A stretch of 64,000 nt of DNA from G942493375 sp942493375 (GCA_942493375.1 OW818698.1:4836001-4900000); one strand, 5' to 3'. Positions 45,147-54,627 are shown, numbered from the stretch's first letter. The notes: generated by a model not told the origin, from the sequence alone. Translations and numbers: made by a program.

Positions 45147-45644
45147 GTGGAAATAAAAACACCATCATTTTGGAGGCCTACAAAGCTGGATCTGCTGGTT
45201 AGTCTCTTAATATTCGGTATCCTGTTAGCTATTCTTGTCCCTATGTTTATAAATGCCAGAAACACAGCCCGCCAATCTACCTGTGCTTGCAGCATGAAAA
45301 TGTTGTGGCTGGCTTTCGACCAATACACCCAGGATTATAATGGCAAACTGCCCCCTGCTGATAAATGGTCTGATGCTGTAAACCCCTATGCCAAATACAG
45401 CAGTGATCTCTTTAACTGTCCCGATGCCAAACCTAACACCTGTGATTTCTCGTTTTCAAGCAAGTTGGACCGGAAAGTCATCAAGAAAATCCCAAACCCA
45501 AATACTACGCCAATGCTATTCGAATCAGATGGAGGATGGAACTCAGCACTGCCGATAACCAAAGCCGTCACCAGGCATTTTGGAGGATACAACTGCTGCT
45601 ATGTAGACGGACACGTGAAGCTGATAAAACCTGCAAAACAGTAA
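45147..45644 (+). CDS. Divergent pilin-like (DUF1559-type) protein without a prepilin cleavage motif
   Basis: The 165-aa protein starts at GTG (AGGAG 7 nt upstream). One N-terminal helix (KLDLLVSLLIFGILLAILVPMFINARNTARQ) precedes CSMKMLWLAFDQYTQDYNGKLPPADKW and ends RHFGGYNCCYVDGHVK, the H-x9-DG motif of the pilin-like family at 55167, 61986 and 62972. The GFTLIE cleavage site is replaced by TKLDLL, so prepilin peptidase probably does not process it and it may stay anchored in the inner membrane. It also lacks the ECF-type promoter found upstream of its relatives. Confidence 0.75.
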   Translation: MEIKTPSFWRPTKLDLLVSLLIFGILLAILVPMFINARNTARQSTCACSMKMLWLAFDQYTQDYNGKLPPADKWSDAVNPYAKYSSDLFNCPDAKPNTCDFSFSSKLDRKVIKKIPNPNTTPMLFESDGGWNSALPITKAVTRHFGGYNCCYVDGHVKLIKPAKQ

Positions 45645-45664
45645 CCTTAGCTAATGTGTTTTAA

Positions 45665-45760
45665 TCCCTGGGCACGCCGAACCCCAGTTCGGCCATCCCC
45701 GCTCAATCGCACCAGAGACAGAATTATTTTTTCTCCGCGACCTCCGCGTCTCCGCGTGAT
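45665..45760. repeat. Composite repeat: GCCGAAC hairpin plus CTCCGCG units
   Basis: CCCTGGGCACGCCGAACCCC, forming the GCCGAAC/GTTCGGC hairpin, is followed by ctccgcgac, ctccgcgt, ctccgcgt. The order of parts is the same as at 4356-4465. The repeat ends just past the stop of the convergent gene region. Confidence 0.7.
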
Positions 45761-45767
45761 AATATTT

Positions 45768-47927
45768 TCAATGCACCAAATCCTGCAAAGCTTTCAAGTT
45801 GCCAATATTCCTTATATAGACCGGATAGATAGACAGCTCAATACCCTTCGTCAAGTCCATCTGACTGCGATACCCGAATGCATCCGTCACAGTCGCACGC
45901 CCAAGGTTAATATTGAGCTTACTGGTGCCTTCGACCATCCAGCCTGTCAGTATCCAGTTACTACCTTTCTTCCATGCATACAGTCGCATATTCTTGTCAC
46001 TGACTGGCAGTTTGATAGCGCCGCCCGTAACTCCATTCAACTCCCGGATCAGCGTAGCGTATGTCAGATAGGAGGGTTTATATGTGCCGTCATTGCGCAG
46101 CAAGCCGGAGGCTGCGTGCATGCTGGGTGTAGAGCCGCCCTCACGGTAGACAAAGACTTTATCTATCTCGGTTGAGAGTGCAAGCATAATCACCCGGGGA
46201 AGTCTGGCACACTGTGTATGCTCATCTGTTCCGAAAGGTCCTGCACTGTCATATCCAGTCTCAGAGAGCCAGACAGGCATTCCTGGTTTAGTCTTATTGC
46301 GCCACTCTACCAGGTTCCGGAACTCGTCTTCAACTATAATATTGCCGGTCTGTTTGGCATTCTGGTCATCTGTCGCCAGTTCCGGGGCCACTCGCCCGCT
46401 GTAATAGTGCACATTCAGGATGTCGATAAAGTCTAAGGGATGTTTACCGTCAGCATATGTATATGTCCGCAGCTCATCGACAGTTTTGATCTGCACACCA
46501 GCATAACCTGCACTGCTGATTTTAGCAGTAGGGTCAGCAAGCTTAACACCTTCAGCGCCAGCCCGGAACATTTCCAGGAACCGCGCACTGGTTGAAACCC
46601 ATGGTCCCCAGCCGGGATCCGTTAGGTTGGGCTCATTCCAGAGCTCGAAGTTATGTATATACCCTAGACCGGACACAGCATCGCTTGTCTTTAAATCATC
46701 GGCTTGATGTTTGGTGCTGCCATATCGTGCAGCCACCTGATAGGTGAACTCAGCATAATCAGCATCATCTTTAGGAGGATAAAAATATCTCCGCTCACCC
46801 TGTACACTATCCGGAGCACTGGATGCATATCCAGCAGTCTCAAACAGGAAAGGCAGCACACTCAGTCCTTCTTTGGTGTAGTTACTGTAAATCTCATCAA
46901 ATTTCACAACCCAGGGTTGGACTGTGCCGTCAAAGTAGTATTTCCCAGGTTCAGGAGACACAAAAGGCCATTTCATGTTCTCAAACCGCACCCACCCGAC
47001 TCCCAGCCTGCGTAATATCTTCGGCCATTCGGGGTTTGAAGCATTGATGCCAAATCTGGATTCAGGGGAAACATTCTTCATTGGTTCAGGGAGCACTATG
47101 ACATGCCGGAGTATTAGCTGCCTGGAAGCTTTACCCTCCATCCTTATAGCCAGCAGATACATACCGGATGGCAGAGGCTTTTTCAGTGGGATTGGGGTAG
47201 TTGATGCCGAATCAGCTGGGATCTTAAGGTTAAGCGTTCCGGATGATATCACTTCACCAACTCTGGGTATGTCCCATTTCTCATCGGAGACACCGTCATA
47301 CACGCTAAAACTCACAGGCATCCGCAACACCGGAACCTTTTCACCGTTGTTGTGATACCGCAGCCTGATATACCGGCCCTTAACTGATTGCTTGAGGGGG
47401 ATTTCATTCCGTCCCCATTTCTGATAGATATCTACACCCTGAGCATCCGGAACAGTGATATAGGTCTTATCATCCATCGACACAGCGATATCGACTCTCC
47501 ATGAATGGTTAGCATCGCCGGATGTATAGGTTATCCGCTTGATATTGCGAATCTTTCCGAGGTCAATATACTGGAAGGCCTCTGTGATTCCGTCATTTGA
47601 CCAGTCAGTCGAGGCATCAGTATAGTCCAGCCCATCCGTCAGGGAGCTCTGTTCAATAGTCTTACCGTTGAACATAGTCCAGCTCTTAGCGCCTAGCGCA
47701 TGATCAGAACCAAACACCGGGTCAGGAGGCTGCACATTATAGAAAGCATGATCAACCTGCAGTGAATAACTCACCTTCCAGGCAGCAGCCAAAGGGGTAT
47801 CATTGGTAACATTCAACCCAGCCCGCACAGTCAACCCAGGCTCCAACACCTCCGGCAAAGTAACCGACACATCCGCCGAAGCCATAACCGAGGACAACAA
47901 GAGCACAATAAGCGCTATTTTAGTCAC
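45768..47927 (-). CDS. Exported clan GH-A (GH39-like) glycosidase with discoidin-like domain
   Basis: The 719-aa protein starts at GTG (GGAGG 5-6 nt upstream) and has a signal peptide (cleaved near VMASA). Residues about 80-215 form an F5/8C-like domain (FQYIDLGKIRNIKRITYTSG, RYIRLRYHNNG). The barrel (RRLGVGWVRFENMKWPFVSPEPG) carries the acid/base Glu in FELWNEPN (E432) and nucleophile Glu in VWLSETGYDS (E556), as in GH39/GH5-type retaining enzymes. A small beta domain ends the chain. It lies 34 nt behind the 47962 gene and probably shares its operon and substrate. Confidence 0.82.
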   Translation of the reverse strand: MTKIALIVLLLSSVMASADVSVTLPEVLEPGLTVRAGLNVTNDTPLAAAWKVSYSLQVDHAFYNVQPPDPVFGSDHALGAKSWTMFNGKTIEQSSLTDGLDYTDASTDWSNDGITEAFQYIDLGKIRNIKRITYTSGDANHSWRVDIAVSMDDKTYITVPDAQGVDIYQKWGRNEIPLKQSVKGRYIRLRYHNNGEKVPVLRMPVSFSVYDGVSDEKWDIPRVGEVISSGTLNLKIPADSASTTPIPLKKPLPSGMYLLAIRMEGKASRQLILRHVIVLPEPMKNVSPESRFGINASNPEWPKILRRLGVGWVRFENMKWPFVSPEPGKYYFDGTVQPWVVKFDEIYSNYTKEGLSVLPFLFETAGYASSAPDSVQGERRYFYPPKDDADYAEFTYQVAARYGSTKHQADDLKTSDAVSGLGYIHNFELWNEPNLTDPGWGPWVSTSARFLEMFRAGAEGVKLADPTAKISSAGYAGVQIKTVDELRTYTYADGKHPLDFIDILNVHYYSGRVAPELATDDQNAKQTGNIIVEDEFRNLVEWRNKTKPGMPVWLSETGYDSAGPFGTDEHTQCARLPRVIMLALSTEIDKVFVYREGGSTPSMHAASGLLRNDGTYKPSYLTYATLIRELNGVTGGAIKLPVSDKNMRLYAWKKGSNWILTGWMVEGTSKLNINLGRATVTDAFGYRSQMDLTKGIELSIYPVYIRNIGNLKALQDLVH

Positions 47928-47961
47928 AGTATACCTCCAGTGACATTTCCCTTCCTGAATC

Positions 47962-50900
47962 CTAACGACTAAAGTCTAAAGCCTTCTCCCCGTGCTGCAT
48001 GAAGAAGCTGGTTTTAATGGTCTGAGTCTTTCCAGGCCCTATCGTCAGGCGTTTACCTTTGAGCTCAAGGTTGTAGAAGCTCTCACCAAGCCAGACTGCA
48101 ACATCATCGATGGTGTTCAGGTCGAATCTCTGGCCGAAGACCGTTTTCTGCTTCTTGTCCATAACTGCATACCAGCCTTCAGAGAGGGGATTGTGGGTCC
48201 TGATACCAAGTCCCAGCCAGACTTGAATCTTCGTCACTCCGGACTTAGTTGGAAGCAGGATCACATCATCGATGTTGTCCGCTGTCCCTCCGACATTGTA
48301 TTCAGGATGGCAGTGGTATGTGACGTCCTTGTTCTCATCGCCGGAGTTGGTTACGGCTATATCGTAGTTGAACCCGTTCTTGATACCGTCCATCGTGTAT
48401 GTCTTCCTCACGTCAATACCGGTACCGTGCGCGGTGAGTATTGCTGACGATGCTTTCAGTTCGACAGCAAACTTAGCATTCTTGAGTTCGTCATTCAGGG
48501 TGTCCCAGTAGGTGTACGCCCACTGCAGCTCAGGAAGGCCTTTGAGCTGGCTGTAGTCTATTCGCAGCTGGTTCGCACGTGTCTTGCGGTCGATGATCTC
48601 TATAATCCTTCCGCCGATACCAGGCGCGATTGAGACTTCCATCTGGGAGTTGCTGAGAACCACAAAAGGCTCAGCAACACCCGGAGCAGACATCTTTGTG
48701 ATCGTGACTTTTCCTGCAGATTCCTTAGCCAGTGTCCGCACCCAGATTTTCTTTTCAGTAGACACAGAGTCCAGTTCAGAACTATACACAACCCGAAGTT
48801 TATAATCCAGGAGTGCAGGAGCCGATGCACCTGGATTGAATGAGAGAGCCAGTGAAGTCTTCTCCCCGCTCTTCAGGCTGAGTCTCTGTTTAATAAGAGC
48901 CTTTCCCTTGGAGTTAAGCAGCTCTGCATATCCTGTAACCGGATCAAGCAGGCCGTTAGCCAGCTTAATACCCAGCTTAGCCTTCTCACCTGCATTGAGG
49001 ATGAAAACATCCTTCGGCACACTTATAGTGACTTTCCGATCTTCCCGCGGAGCAACTCTCTTCGCGCTCTTTACTGAGATCGGTGTCCTGCTGTGGATAT
49101 AAATTGCACCCGGACTCAGTTTGATTTTTAGTATGCCATCGGTCGGCACCGCTGTGTGTTTCTCCCCAAGCAGGTCAACCACCGTAACTTCGGAATCCCT
49201 TATGGAGATGCTTGCCGCAGAGTCACCGCCGCCGTCCCAGAGCACGCTGACAAACTCATCTCCGACCTTATATGTATAGCCGTAAACCGGGTTCTTGGCG
49301 CCTTTAACAGCACCAATCAGAACTCCCTTACCTATCTGCTCACCAAGTGTGATTAGTGAATAATACGCCGGCTTAGCCTGCATGTAATAGTCGATCAGTC
49401 CGTAATTATGCTCAGGATCATAGATGCTGGTCCCTTCATCGAAGAATGAGTACCAGTAGACCCGCTTGAACCCGAGCATATTGCAAAGCACCAAGGCGCG
49501 GACAATATACTGGGACTGTATCTCTTTGGTGATTAACCCGCCAGGGTTGCCGTGGATTGTAGTTGCGTATCCCAGTTCAGTAGCGATGATCGGCTTATCC
49601 TGGTCTCCATACTTAGCCATTATAGCCTTAACTTTGGGGATATCCGATAGCAGCGCTTCAGGTGCACCAGCTGGAATTCCGGGTGGAACTTCGTGACCTC
49701 CCGATGTCTTGCAGTAGGGGTGTAAGTCGAGGACATCAAAGTAGTCCTTCGCACCAAGCTTATACAGAGACTCAAGCCAGTCGATGGAGTGTTGTTCCGT
49801 CCCTGAAGTAGGAGCAGTAACAACATTCACGGGATTTGCAGCTTTGATGGATTTGTAACCAGCTTTGAGTGTTTCAAGGAAAGTCTCAGGTGGAATTCCG
49901 ATCATATCCGGTTCATTGCCCAGGCTGAAGCCATATATTCCAAGAGGGTTGGCTGTCTCCGGACTGGAGCTGACCAACATGTTTATTCCTCTCTCATAGA
50001 ACATCTTAACCCAGAACTCATCCTGTCTCCACCATCTGTCACTTTTGATAGGAGTTCGTGCCAGCATGTCCAGGGCAACTATCTGCCATTCCTGTTCATT
50101 AAGCCGTCCAATATGCGATCCTCCGCCATTTGGGAAGTGGTTAACAGCCAGCATATCTCCAAATGTGTTGCAGTCAAATACACCGGGAGTAACCAGTTTC
50201 ACAGGCTCTGTTCTTGGAGATTCTTCCCCGGAGCCGTTATATATAGCCGATACTGAAAACCATGTCTGGCTCTTCGGCTTCACAGGATAGAGTAGATAAT
50301 TCCGTGCACTGCCGGGCATCGTAGCTATTGGTTTTGCGTTCTGCTCAAGGTCTTCAGCAGATTTATCTGATCGATACACACGCCAGGCAACGACATCTGC
50401 ATTAAACTTCGACAAGTCCAGCTTAGCAACACCGCTCCCGACCATCTGAACATCAAACTTTACTGGAGCTGGTTTCTGCGCCTGCGGAGTGAATGTCATT
50501 CCGGGCTTTACCGCCCATATCGCCAGTTCACCGATCTGCTGCTGATACGCACCCGGTAACCTGTGTATTCTCACTTGAATATATCTTGCAGTAACCGGCT
50601 CAGGGAGATAGCCATCCGTTCGCACAAACATCATAGCTTCACGGGGGGATTTGTTGTTGAATACTCCTCTGCTGGTAAAGTCTGTGCCGTTATCACTGGT
50701 CAGTACCTCATAGCTTTCAGTGAAGCACTGGGTATCGACCAATGACCACAACTGGGCTTTAGCAACAGGATAGGGTTTTTTCAGGTCAATAATAATGCTG
50801 ATCCACTGTCCGCCACTCCATTCGCTAAATGTCCTGCTTCCGGTGAATACCCATCGACCGTCGAAAAATGGAGACTTATCCCCTGAGTCTTGTTTGTCAG

Positions 50901-51141
50901 TTGCCTGCAAGCCGCTTTCATCGGTAGAGATTGTGGATGGATCAGTTGCATATGGCCCTTCACGCACCAGAGTATATGTAGCGCCGGTCACTATCTTGGC
51001 AGTGTCCGACGGCATCAGCATCATCCATATATTTGAAGTAGGATTGTCCGACACCAAAGCCAGCGAAGCATCATCCGCCCATGCAACCCCACTAACAAGT
51101 GCAACCAACAACAAAACCGCAACGCGGCAAAAATATCTCAT
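47962..51141 (-). CDS. Exported large clan GH-A-like glycosidase with discoidin-like domain
   Basis: The 1059-aa protein has a signal peptide (cleaved near GVAWA). An F5/8C-like domain (WISIIIDLKKPYPVAKAQLWSL, ARYIQVRIHRLP) spans about 80-210 and a fibronectin-III-like stretch about 225-320. The barrel follows, with candidate Glu residues in GFSLGNEPDM (E410) and IIATELGYAT (E522). The C-terminal 400 residues are beta-rich modules with no family I can name. GGAGGG precedes the ATG by about 10 nt. First gene of the operon with 45768. The unusual length suggests a specialised substrate. Confidence 0.78.
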   Translation of the reverse strand: MRYFCRVAVLLLVALVSGVAWADDASLALVSDNPTSNIWMMLMPSDTAKIVTGATYTLVREGPYATDPSTISTDESGLQATDKQDSGDKSPFFDGRWVFTGSRTFSEWSGGQWISIIIDLKKPYPVAKAQLWSLVDTQCFTESYEVLTSDNGTDFTSRGVFNNKSPREAMMFVRTDGYLPEPVTARYIQVRIHRLPGAYQQQIGELAIWAVKPGMTFTPQAQKPAPVKFDVQMVGSGVAKLDLSKFNADVVAWRVYRSDKSAEDLEQNAKPIATMPGSARNYLLYPVKPKSQTWFSVSAIYNGSGEESPRTEPVKLVTPGVFDCNTFGDMLAVNHFPNGGGSHIGRLNEQEWQIVALDMLARTPIKSDRWWRQDEFWVKMFYERGINMLVSSSPETANPLGIYGFSLGNEPDMIGIPPETFLETLKAGYKSIKAANPVNVVTAPTSGTEQHSIDWLESLYKLGAKDYFDVLDLHPYCKTSGGHEVPPGIPAGAPEALLSDIPKVKAIMAKYGDQDKPIIATELGYATTIHGNPGGLITKEIQSQYIVRALVLCNMLGFKRVYWYSFFDEGTSIYDPEHNYGLIDYYMQAKPAYYSLITLGEQIGKGVLIGAVKGAKNPVYGYTYKVGDEFVSVLWDGGGDSAASISIRDSEVTVVDLLGEKHTAVPTDGILKIKLSPGAIYIHSRTPISVKSAKRVAPREDRKVTISVPKDVFILNAGEKAKLGIKLANGLLDPVTGYAELLNSKGKALIKQRLSLKSGEKTSLALSFNPGASAPALLDYKLRVVYSSELDSVSTEKKIWVRTLAKESAGKVTITKMSAPGVAEPFVVLSNSQMEVSIAPGIGGRIIEIIDRKTRANQLRIDYSQLKGLPELQWAYTYWDTLNDELKNAKFAVELKASSAILTAHGTGIDVRKTYTMDGIKNGFNYDIAVTNSGDENKDVTYHCHPEYNVGGTADNIDDVILLPTKSGVTKIQVWLGLGIRTHNPLSEGWYAVMDKKQKTVFGQRFDLNTIDDVAVWLGESFYNLELKGKRLTIGPGKTQTIKTSFFMQHGEKALDFSR

Positions 51142-51198
51142 TCAGTAAACACCCTCCAAAAAAGTCTGCAGCAAATTCTCCTTGGCAACGCACCACCT

Positions 51199-51354
51199 AA
51201 TTCCCCTTTGAAGGGGGTAGGGGGATGTGATTCAAGAATATGATTTCATTCACTGAGCCAGAAGTCCAACACAACTATCCATTACCAGCATTTATACTTG
51301 TGTCTAAATCTCCCGCATTTCCCTAATCTGCGTAAATCTGTGAAATCTGCGGAT
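51199..51354. repeat. Gap repeats: CCCCTTTGAAGGGGG palindrome-like string and AATCTGCGT units
   Basis: TTCCCCTTTGAAGGGGGTAG (51201-51220) and three 9-nt units (aatctgcgt, aaatctgtg, aaatctgcg) at 51325-51354 lie before the DUF4838 gene end. The second set is almost identical to 21428-21458. Confidence 0.65.
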
Positions 51355-51396
51355 ACCGATTCCCTTCCCGAAGCCCGAAGCCTGAAGCCTCTTCCT

Positions 51397-53865
51397 TCAC
51401 TCAACAACCAGCCACACCGGTCGCCAGATACCTCCGGCACCCGCACTATCACTAACACGCACAGCCAGGTTATTCGGCTTGTCGGTCCTCAGGTAAGGTT
51501 TGATATCTACGCTGAAAGCTTCCTGCCAGGAGTTATTGTTGCCTTCAAATGGAAACGGGCGGTCGAGTATCTGTTTGCCGTTCAAGAAGACTATGCAGGC
51601 CTCATCGACAGCCCCGAACACCAGCTTAACATTCTTAGTAGCCTGGTCGGTTGTTACGTTGAATTCTTTGCGATACCATGCGAAGCCGTCGTAAGGGGAT
51701 TTGTGCTCTTCCTGCCATGCTTTCCCGACAGGTTGTTCTTCCCAGGAACCGTTTGTAGTAATGTCCAGCCATTTGGAGGCATCTGTCGTGTCCGACTGCC
51801 AGTTCATAGCCATGCCGAAATTATCCGGATCCCATTTGAATTTCCATGTCCCACCGATCTCTTCACCAGGCGTTTCCATTGCTTTTAGCAGCTTTCGGTC
51901 CCATGTCATACCTTCAAAGTAGGACAGGAATCCCATGTTGGCAATGCCCAGAGATTCATTTGCCTTTCGGAAGGAATCCAGGGTGTTTATAGCACTCCGA
52001 TAGGGTTCTATACTCCCTCCGGCTTTGTAGGTGACAAATGCGTCCTGGACTGCGAGAGTAAGCCTGGCGTTTTCCAGGCCATGAGACAAGAACTCAACGC
52101 GCTGTTTTGCCTGTGGATCATTGGATGCAGCTGCCGATGCTTTAATCAGGAGCATTTTGCCCTTGGTCATTACACTGGGAGTGAAAAACTTGCCAGCCAT
52201 TCGTATGAATCTTGGCCAGTCACCTGTAGTATCTACTGCAGCCTTGTTATATTGTTTGTCGGTGATGCTGTCTGAGATTCCCTCCCAATAATTGAAATAA
52301 GCCTTGACTGCATTTGCTGCTGGTCCAAAACCTGAGTAGTATTCATTCAAAACCTGATCTACGGTCAGCTCTGGCTGCACTTGCATCCTGGCCAATACAT
52401 ACAGGTTAGGTCCCTGAGTTGCCCATTGACCCGTCAAGCTGTCGAAGTCAGTTGCTATCATCCCATGCTTACCGGCAAAGTGCAGGTCATCACCGAGTTT
52501 TCTGGCATAGAATATCGGCATATTGCCGCCGTCCAGTGTGTAGTTAGGCCGGAGCATGAGTCTGCATCCAGTTTTTGCCCAACCCTGCCACTGAGTGCGG
52601 AAGTCTTTGATCTTCTGAGATGTCCAGGGGAACATCAGTGCCGGAACTATTGCTATGATCACTTTATCGTTAAGTTTGGTCTGTACCGGAGGCACAGTAT
52701 AGTTAGCATAGGCAAGTCCCATGACTGCTGCGTTAGGATCAATCTTTTGTGCCTCTTTCTGCACTTCTATGTAGTATTTGGCGTATCTGTCTGAAACATT
52801 GCCAAGCTTATTAGCCCAGCCTTCATCAGCCTTTGCAAATGCTTCTTTCGCTTTAGCTAAGCGTTGGTCGAATAGGAAATCCAGCTTACCGTTTGGCACA
52901 TCCCAGGACATGCATTTATCGCAGGTGCAGTTGCCGGTTGTGTCATTTTCACTGGCATCAAGGTAAGGAGACTGGGCACTTCTGGATGCTTTCCAGTTCT
53001 CTACTTTCTGCTTCCAGAGTCCCGGTTCGCTTACACACATACCGATTAATACAGGATCTCCACCCCAGTAGTATGGATTGGGTCTTCGAGTGCCGTCCGG
53101 CAGCAGGTTGAAGAACTCCGGATTAGTCTTGGAATATCTAGTCCACCAGTCCGTAAATGAGTGCGTCAGATCCATCCTAAGGGCCATCGCTATACCCTGC
53201 CTGCGAAGCCAGATGGTCTGATTAACAGTATATATATAATACTGATCCCCTGAAGACCATCCTGCTGGATTTGCCACAGTATATACTCCATCGCGGATGC
53301 GGGTATGAATAAGTCTTGGGGCTGATTGCCTGTTTAGTTTAGTTATCTCGATTCTGGTGCATTTGGGTATGACTTCCCCAAGCTTCCCTGGCCACAGCCA
53401 TTTGACCCCAAGCTGATTTTTCAGTAGGTCATACACTCCAAGCAGTGTGCCAACATGTGTATAGTTCTCGTGTAATACATTGTAAGGACCAAAGACATCA
53501 CCAGGAGTGTCCTCACCAATAATGAATAGATTCTGACCAATGGTGCGCAGGATAAACTCGTTAGGTTTCAAACCTGTTGCTTGTATGCCTGCCTTTTCAG
53601 CTGCCCTGGTAGTACCTAAAATGACAGCGGGTGTAGCAGAATTCCAACTGCTTTCCGACACTGTTTCAAGTCTCGCACCAGTAGATTGTTCGATGTGATA
53701 AGACAGTTCCTGGGCTGCATAGTTCACTACAGGGGTAGGAGAATCCGGTACTACAATCACAGCGACCGGTTTACCGTTATCTACAATCTTAACACCGGCA
53801 CTCAAGGGACAGTAAAGTGTGACGATTAAAACGGATGCAAGGATCAATAATCGGGTAGATAGCAT
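51397..53865 (-). CDS. Exported DUF4838 protein (third paralogue) with C-terminal galactose-binding-like domain
   Basis: The 822-aa protein has a signal peptide (cleaved near LSAGV). The N-terminal glucuronidase-like domain (NYAAQELSYHIEQSTGARLE, LLGVYDLLKNQLGVKWLWPG) precedes DUF4838 with the cluster NDTTGNCTCDKCMSWD. The last 140 residues (AWYRKEFNVTTDQATKNVKLVFG, IVFLNGKQI) form a GH2-type sugar-binding sandwich not seen in the two other paralogues. AGGAG sits 6 nt before the ATG. It is more divergent than the other two and probably serves another polymer. Confidence 0.85.
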   Translation of the reverse strand: MLSTRLLILASVLIVTLYCPLSAGVKIVDNGKPVAVIVVPDSPTPVVNYAAQELSYHIEQSTGARLETVSESSWNSATPAVILGTTRAAEKAGIQATGLKPNEFILRTIGQNLFIIGEDTPGDVFGPYNVLHENYTHVGTLLGVYDLLKNQLGVKWLWPGKLGEVIPKCTRIEITKLNRQSAPRLIHTRIRDGVYTVANPAGWSSGDQYYIYTVNQTIWLRRQGIAMALRMDLTHSFTDWWTRYSKTNPEFFNLLPDGTRRPNPYYWGGDPVLIGMCVSEPGLWKQKVENWKASRSAQSPYLDASENDTTGNCTCDKCMSWDVPNGKLDFLFDQRLAKAKEAFAKADEGWANKLGNVSDRYAKYYIEVQKEAQKIDPNAAVMGLAYANYTVPPVQTKLNDKVIIAIVPALMFPWTSQKIKDFRTQWQGWAKTGCRLMLRPNYTLDGGNMPIFYARKLGDDLHFAGKHGMIATDFDSLTGQWATQGPNLYVLARMQVQPELTVDQVLNEYYSGFGPAANAVKAYFNYWEGISDSITDKQYNKAAVDTTGDWPRFIRMAGKFFTPSVMTKGKMLLIKASAAASNDPQAKQRVEFLSHGLENARLTLAVQDAFVTYKAGGSIEPYRSAINTLDSFRKANESLGIANMGFLSYFEGMTWDRKLLKAMETPGEEIGGTWKFKWDPDNFGMAMNWQSDTTDASKWLDITTNGSWEEQPVGKAWQEEHKSPYDGFAWYRKEFNVTTDQATKNVKLVFGAVDEACIVFLNGKQILDRPFPFEGNNNSWQEAFSVDIKPYLRTDKPNNLAVRVSDSAGAGGIWRPVWLVVE

Positions 53866-53891
53866 CTAGGCACTCCTGGCTACAAATGGTT

Positions 53892-53916
53892 GGAACACTC
53901 ACGCAAGCCTATCATA
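53892..53916 (+). promoter_or_regulatory. Weak ECF-like promoter candidate upstream of the Spy/CpxP-like gene
   Basis: GGAAC, 15 nt, TCATA. The core elements match the ECF sites described below, but the spacing is 1 nt shorter and the -35 lacks CTT. Low confidence. Confidence 0.25.
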
Positions 53917-54031
53917 GCTTGCCCTGCACCGTCAATATGGAAGTAAATATGCCTTAGTTTGTTTGGACTCATGATATATTGTCGATAATTATCCAGGCAG
54001 ATAATGTATGGAAAATATGGAGGGTATCGCT

Positions 54032-54589
54032 ATGAAGAGAAGCTATTTGATAGCGCTTTTGCTGGTGTTGGCGATTGCAACCATTGCAGTAATAACCAGT
54101 GTGCATGCCGCCAAGACACCAGCTAAATGCGCTACAGTCTGTTCTGATCTCTGTAGTAGTGAATGCACTGCAGGTATGGGATATGGGTTTGGACCGAAGG
54201 CTCTTGTAGGTGTTAAGCCAAGCGCCTCTCAAGTCAAGAAGCTCAACAGCATACATGCCAGTTTTATCAGCAGCACTAAGGCTGCCAGAGCTAGCCTTCA
54301 ATCCAAGATGAGAGAACTGTCTGCTTTGTGGACTTCCGGAAAAGGCAATGAATCAAAGGTTAAGTCACTGATAACTGGTATCGAACGTGACAGAGCAACT
54401 ATCCGCAATGCTGCTGTTTCTAGCACATTCAAAGCAATCAATTTACTCGACAGCAAGCAAAAAGCAAAACTCAAGACTACGATTGCTAATGGATATATTC
54501 ATCTGGTTTCTATCGGAACCAGAATGAATGGATCCGAAAATGCTGTGAAAAGCAAGAAACTGACAGCATGCCCTACAAGTTGTCCTTAG
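54032..54589 (+). CDS. Exported Spy/CpxP-like helical protein with a regular Cys motif
   Basis: The protein (185 aa) has a signal peptide (cleaved near SVHAAK). The mature N-terminus has cysteines at every fourth position (CATVCSDLCSSEC), with two more near the C-terminus (ACPTSCP). The rest is helical (SASQVKKLNSIHASFISSTKAARASL, KSLITGIERDRATIRNAAVSS), like the antiparallel helices of Spy/CpxP/ZraP-type periplasmic chaperones and metal sensors. Metal binding or disulfides are inference. GGAGGG sits 7 nt from the ATG at 54032; the ATG at 54008 has no ribosome site. A strong terminator follows. Confidence 0.7.
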   Translation: MKRSYLIALLLVLAIATIAVITSVHAAKTPAKCATVCSDLCSSECTAGMGYGFGPKALVGVKPSASQVKKLNSIHASFISSTKAARASLQSKMRELSALWTSGKGNESKVKSLITGIERDRATIRNAAVSSTFKAINLLDSKQKAKLKTTIANGYIHLVSIGTRMNGSENAVKSKKLTACPTSCP

Positions 54590-54627
54590 TATCTGTTGCG
54601 AACTGAAATAAAATATTGAGCAATTCG

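Noticed and set aside
802..51354. Short repeats as possible CRISPR arrays
   Set aside because: Units are 8-10 nt with no spacers, and no cas-like gene is present.
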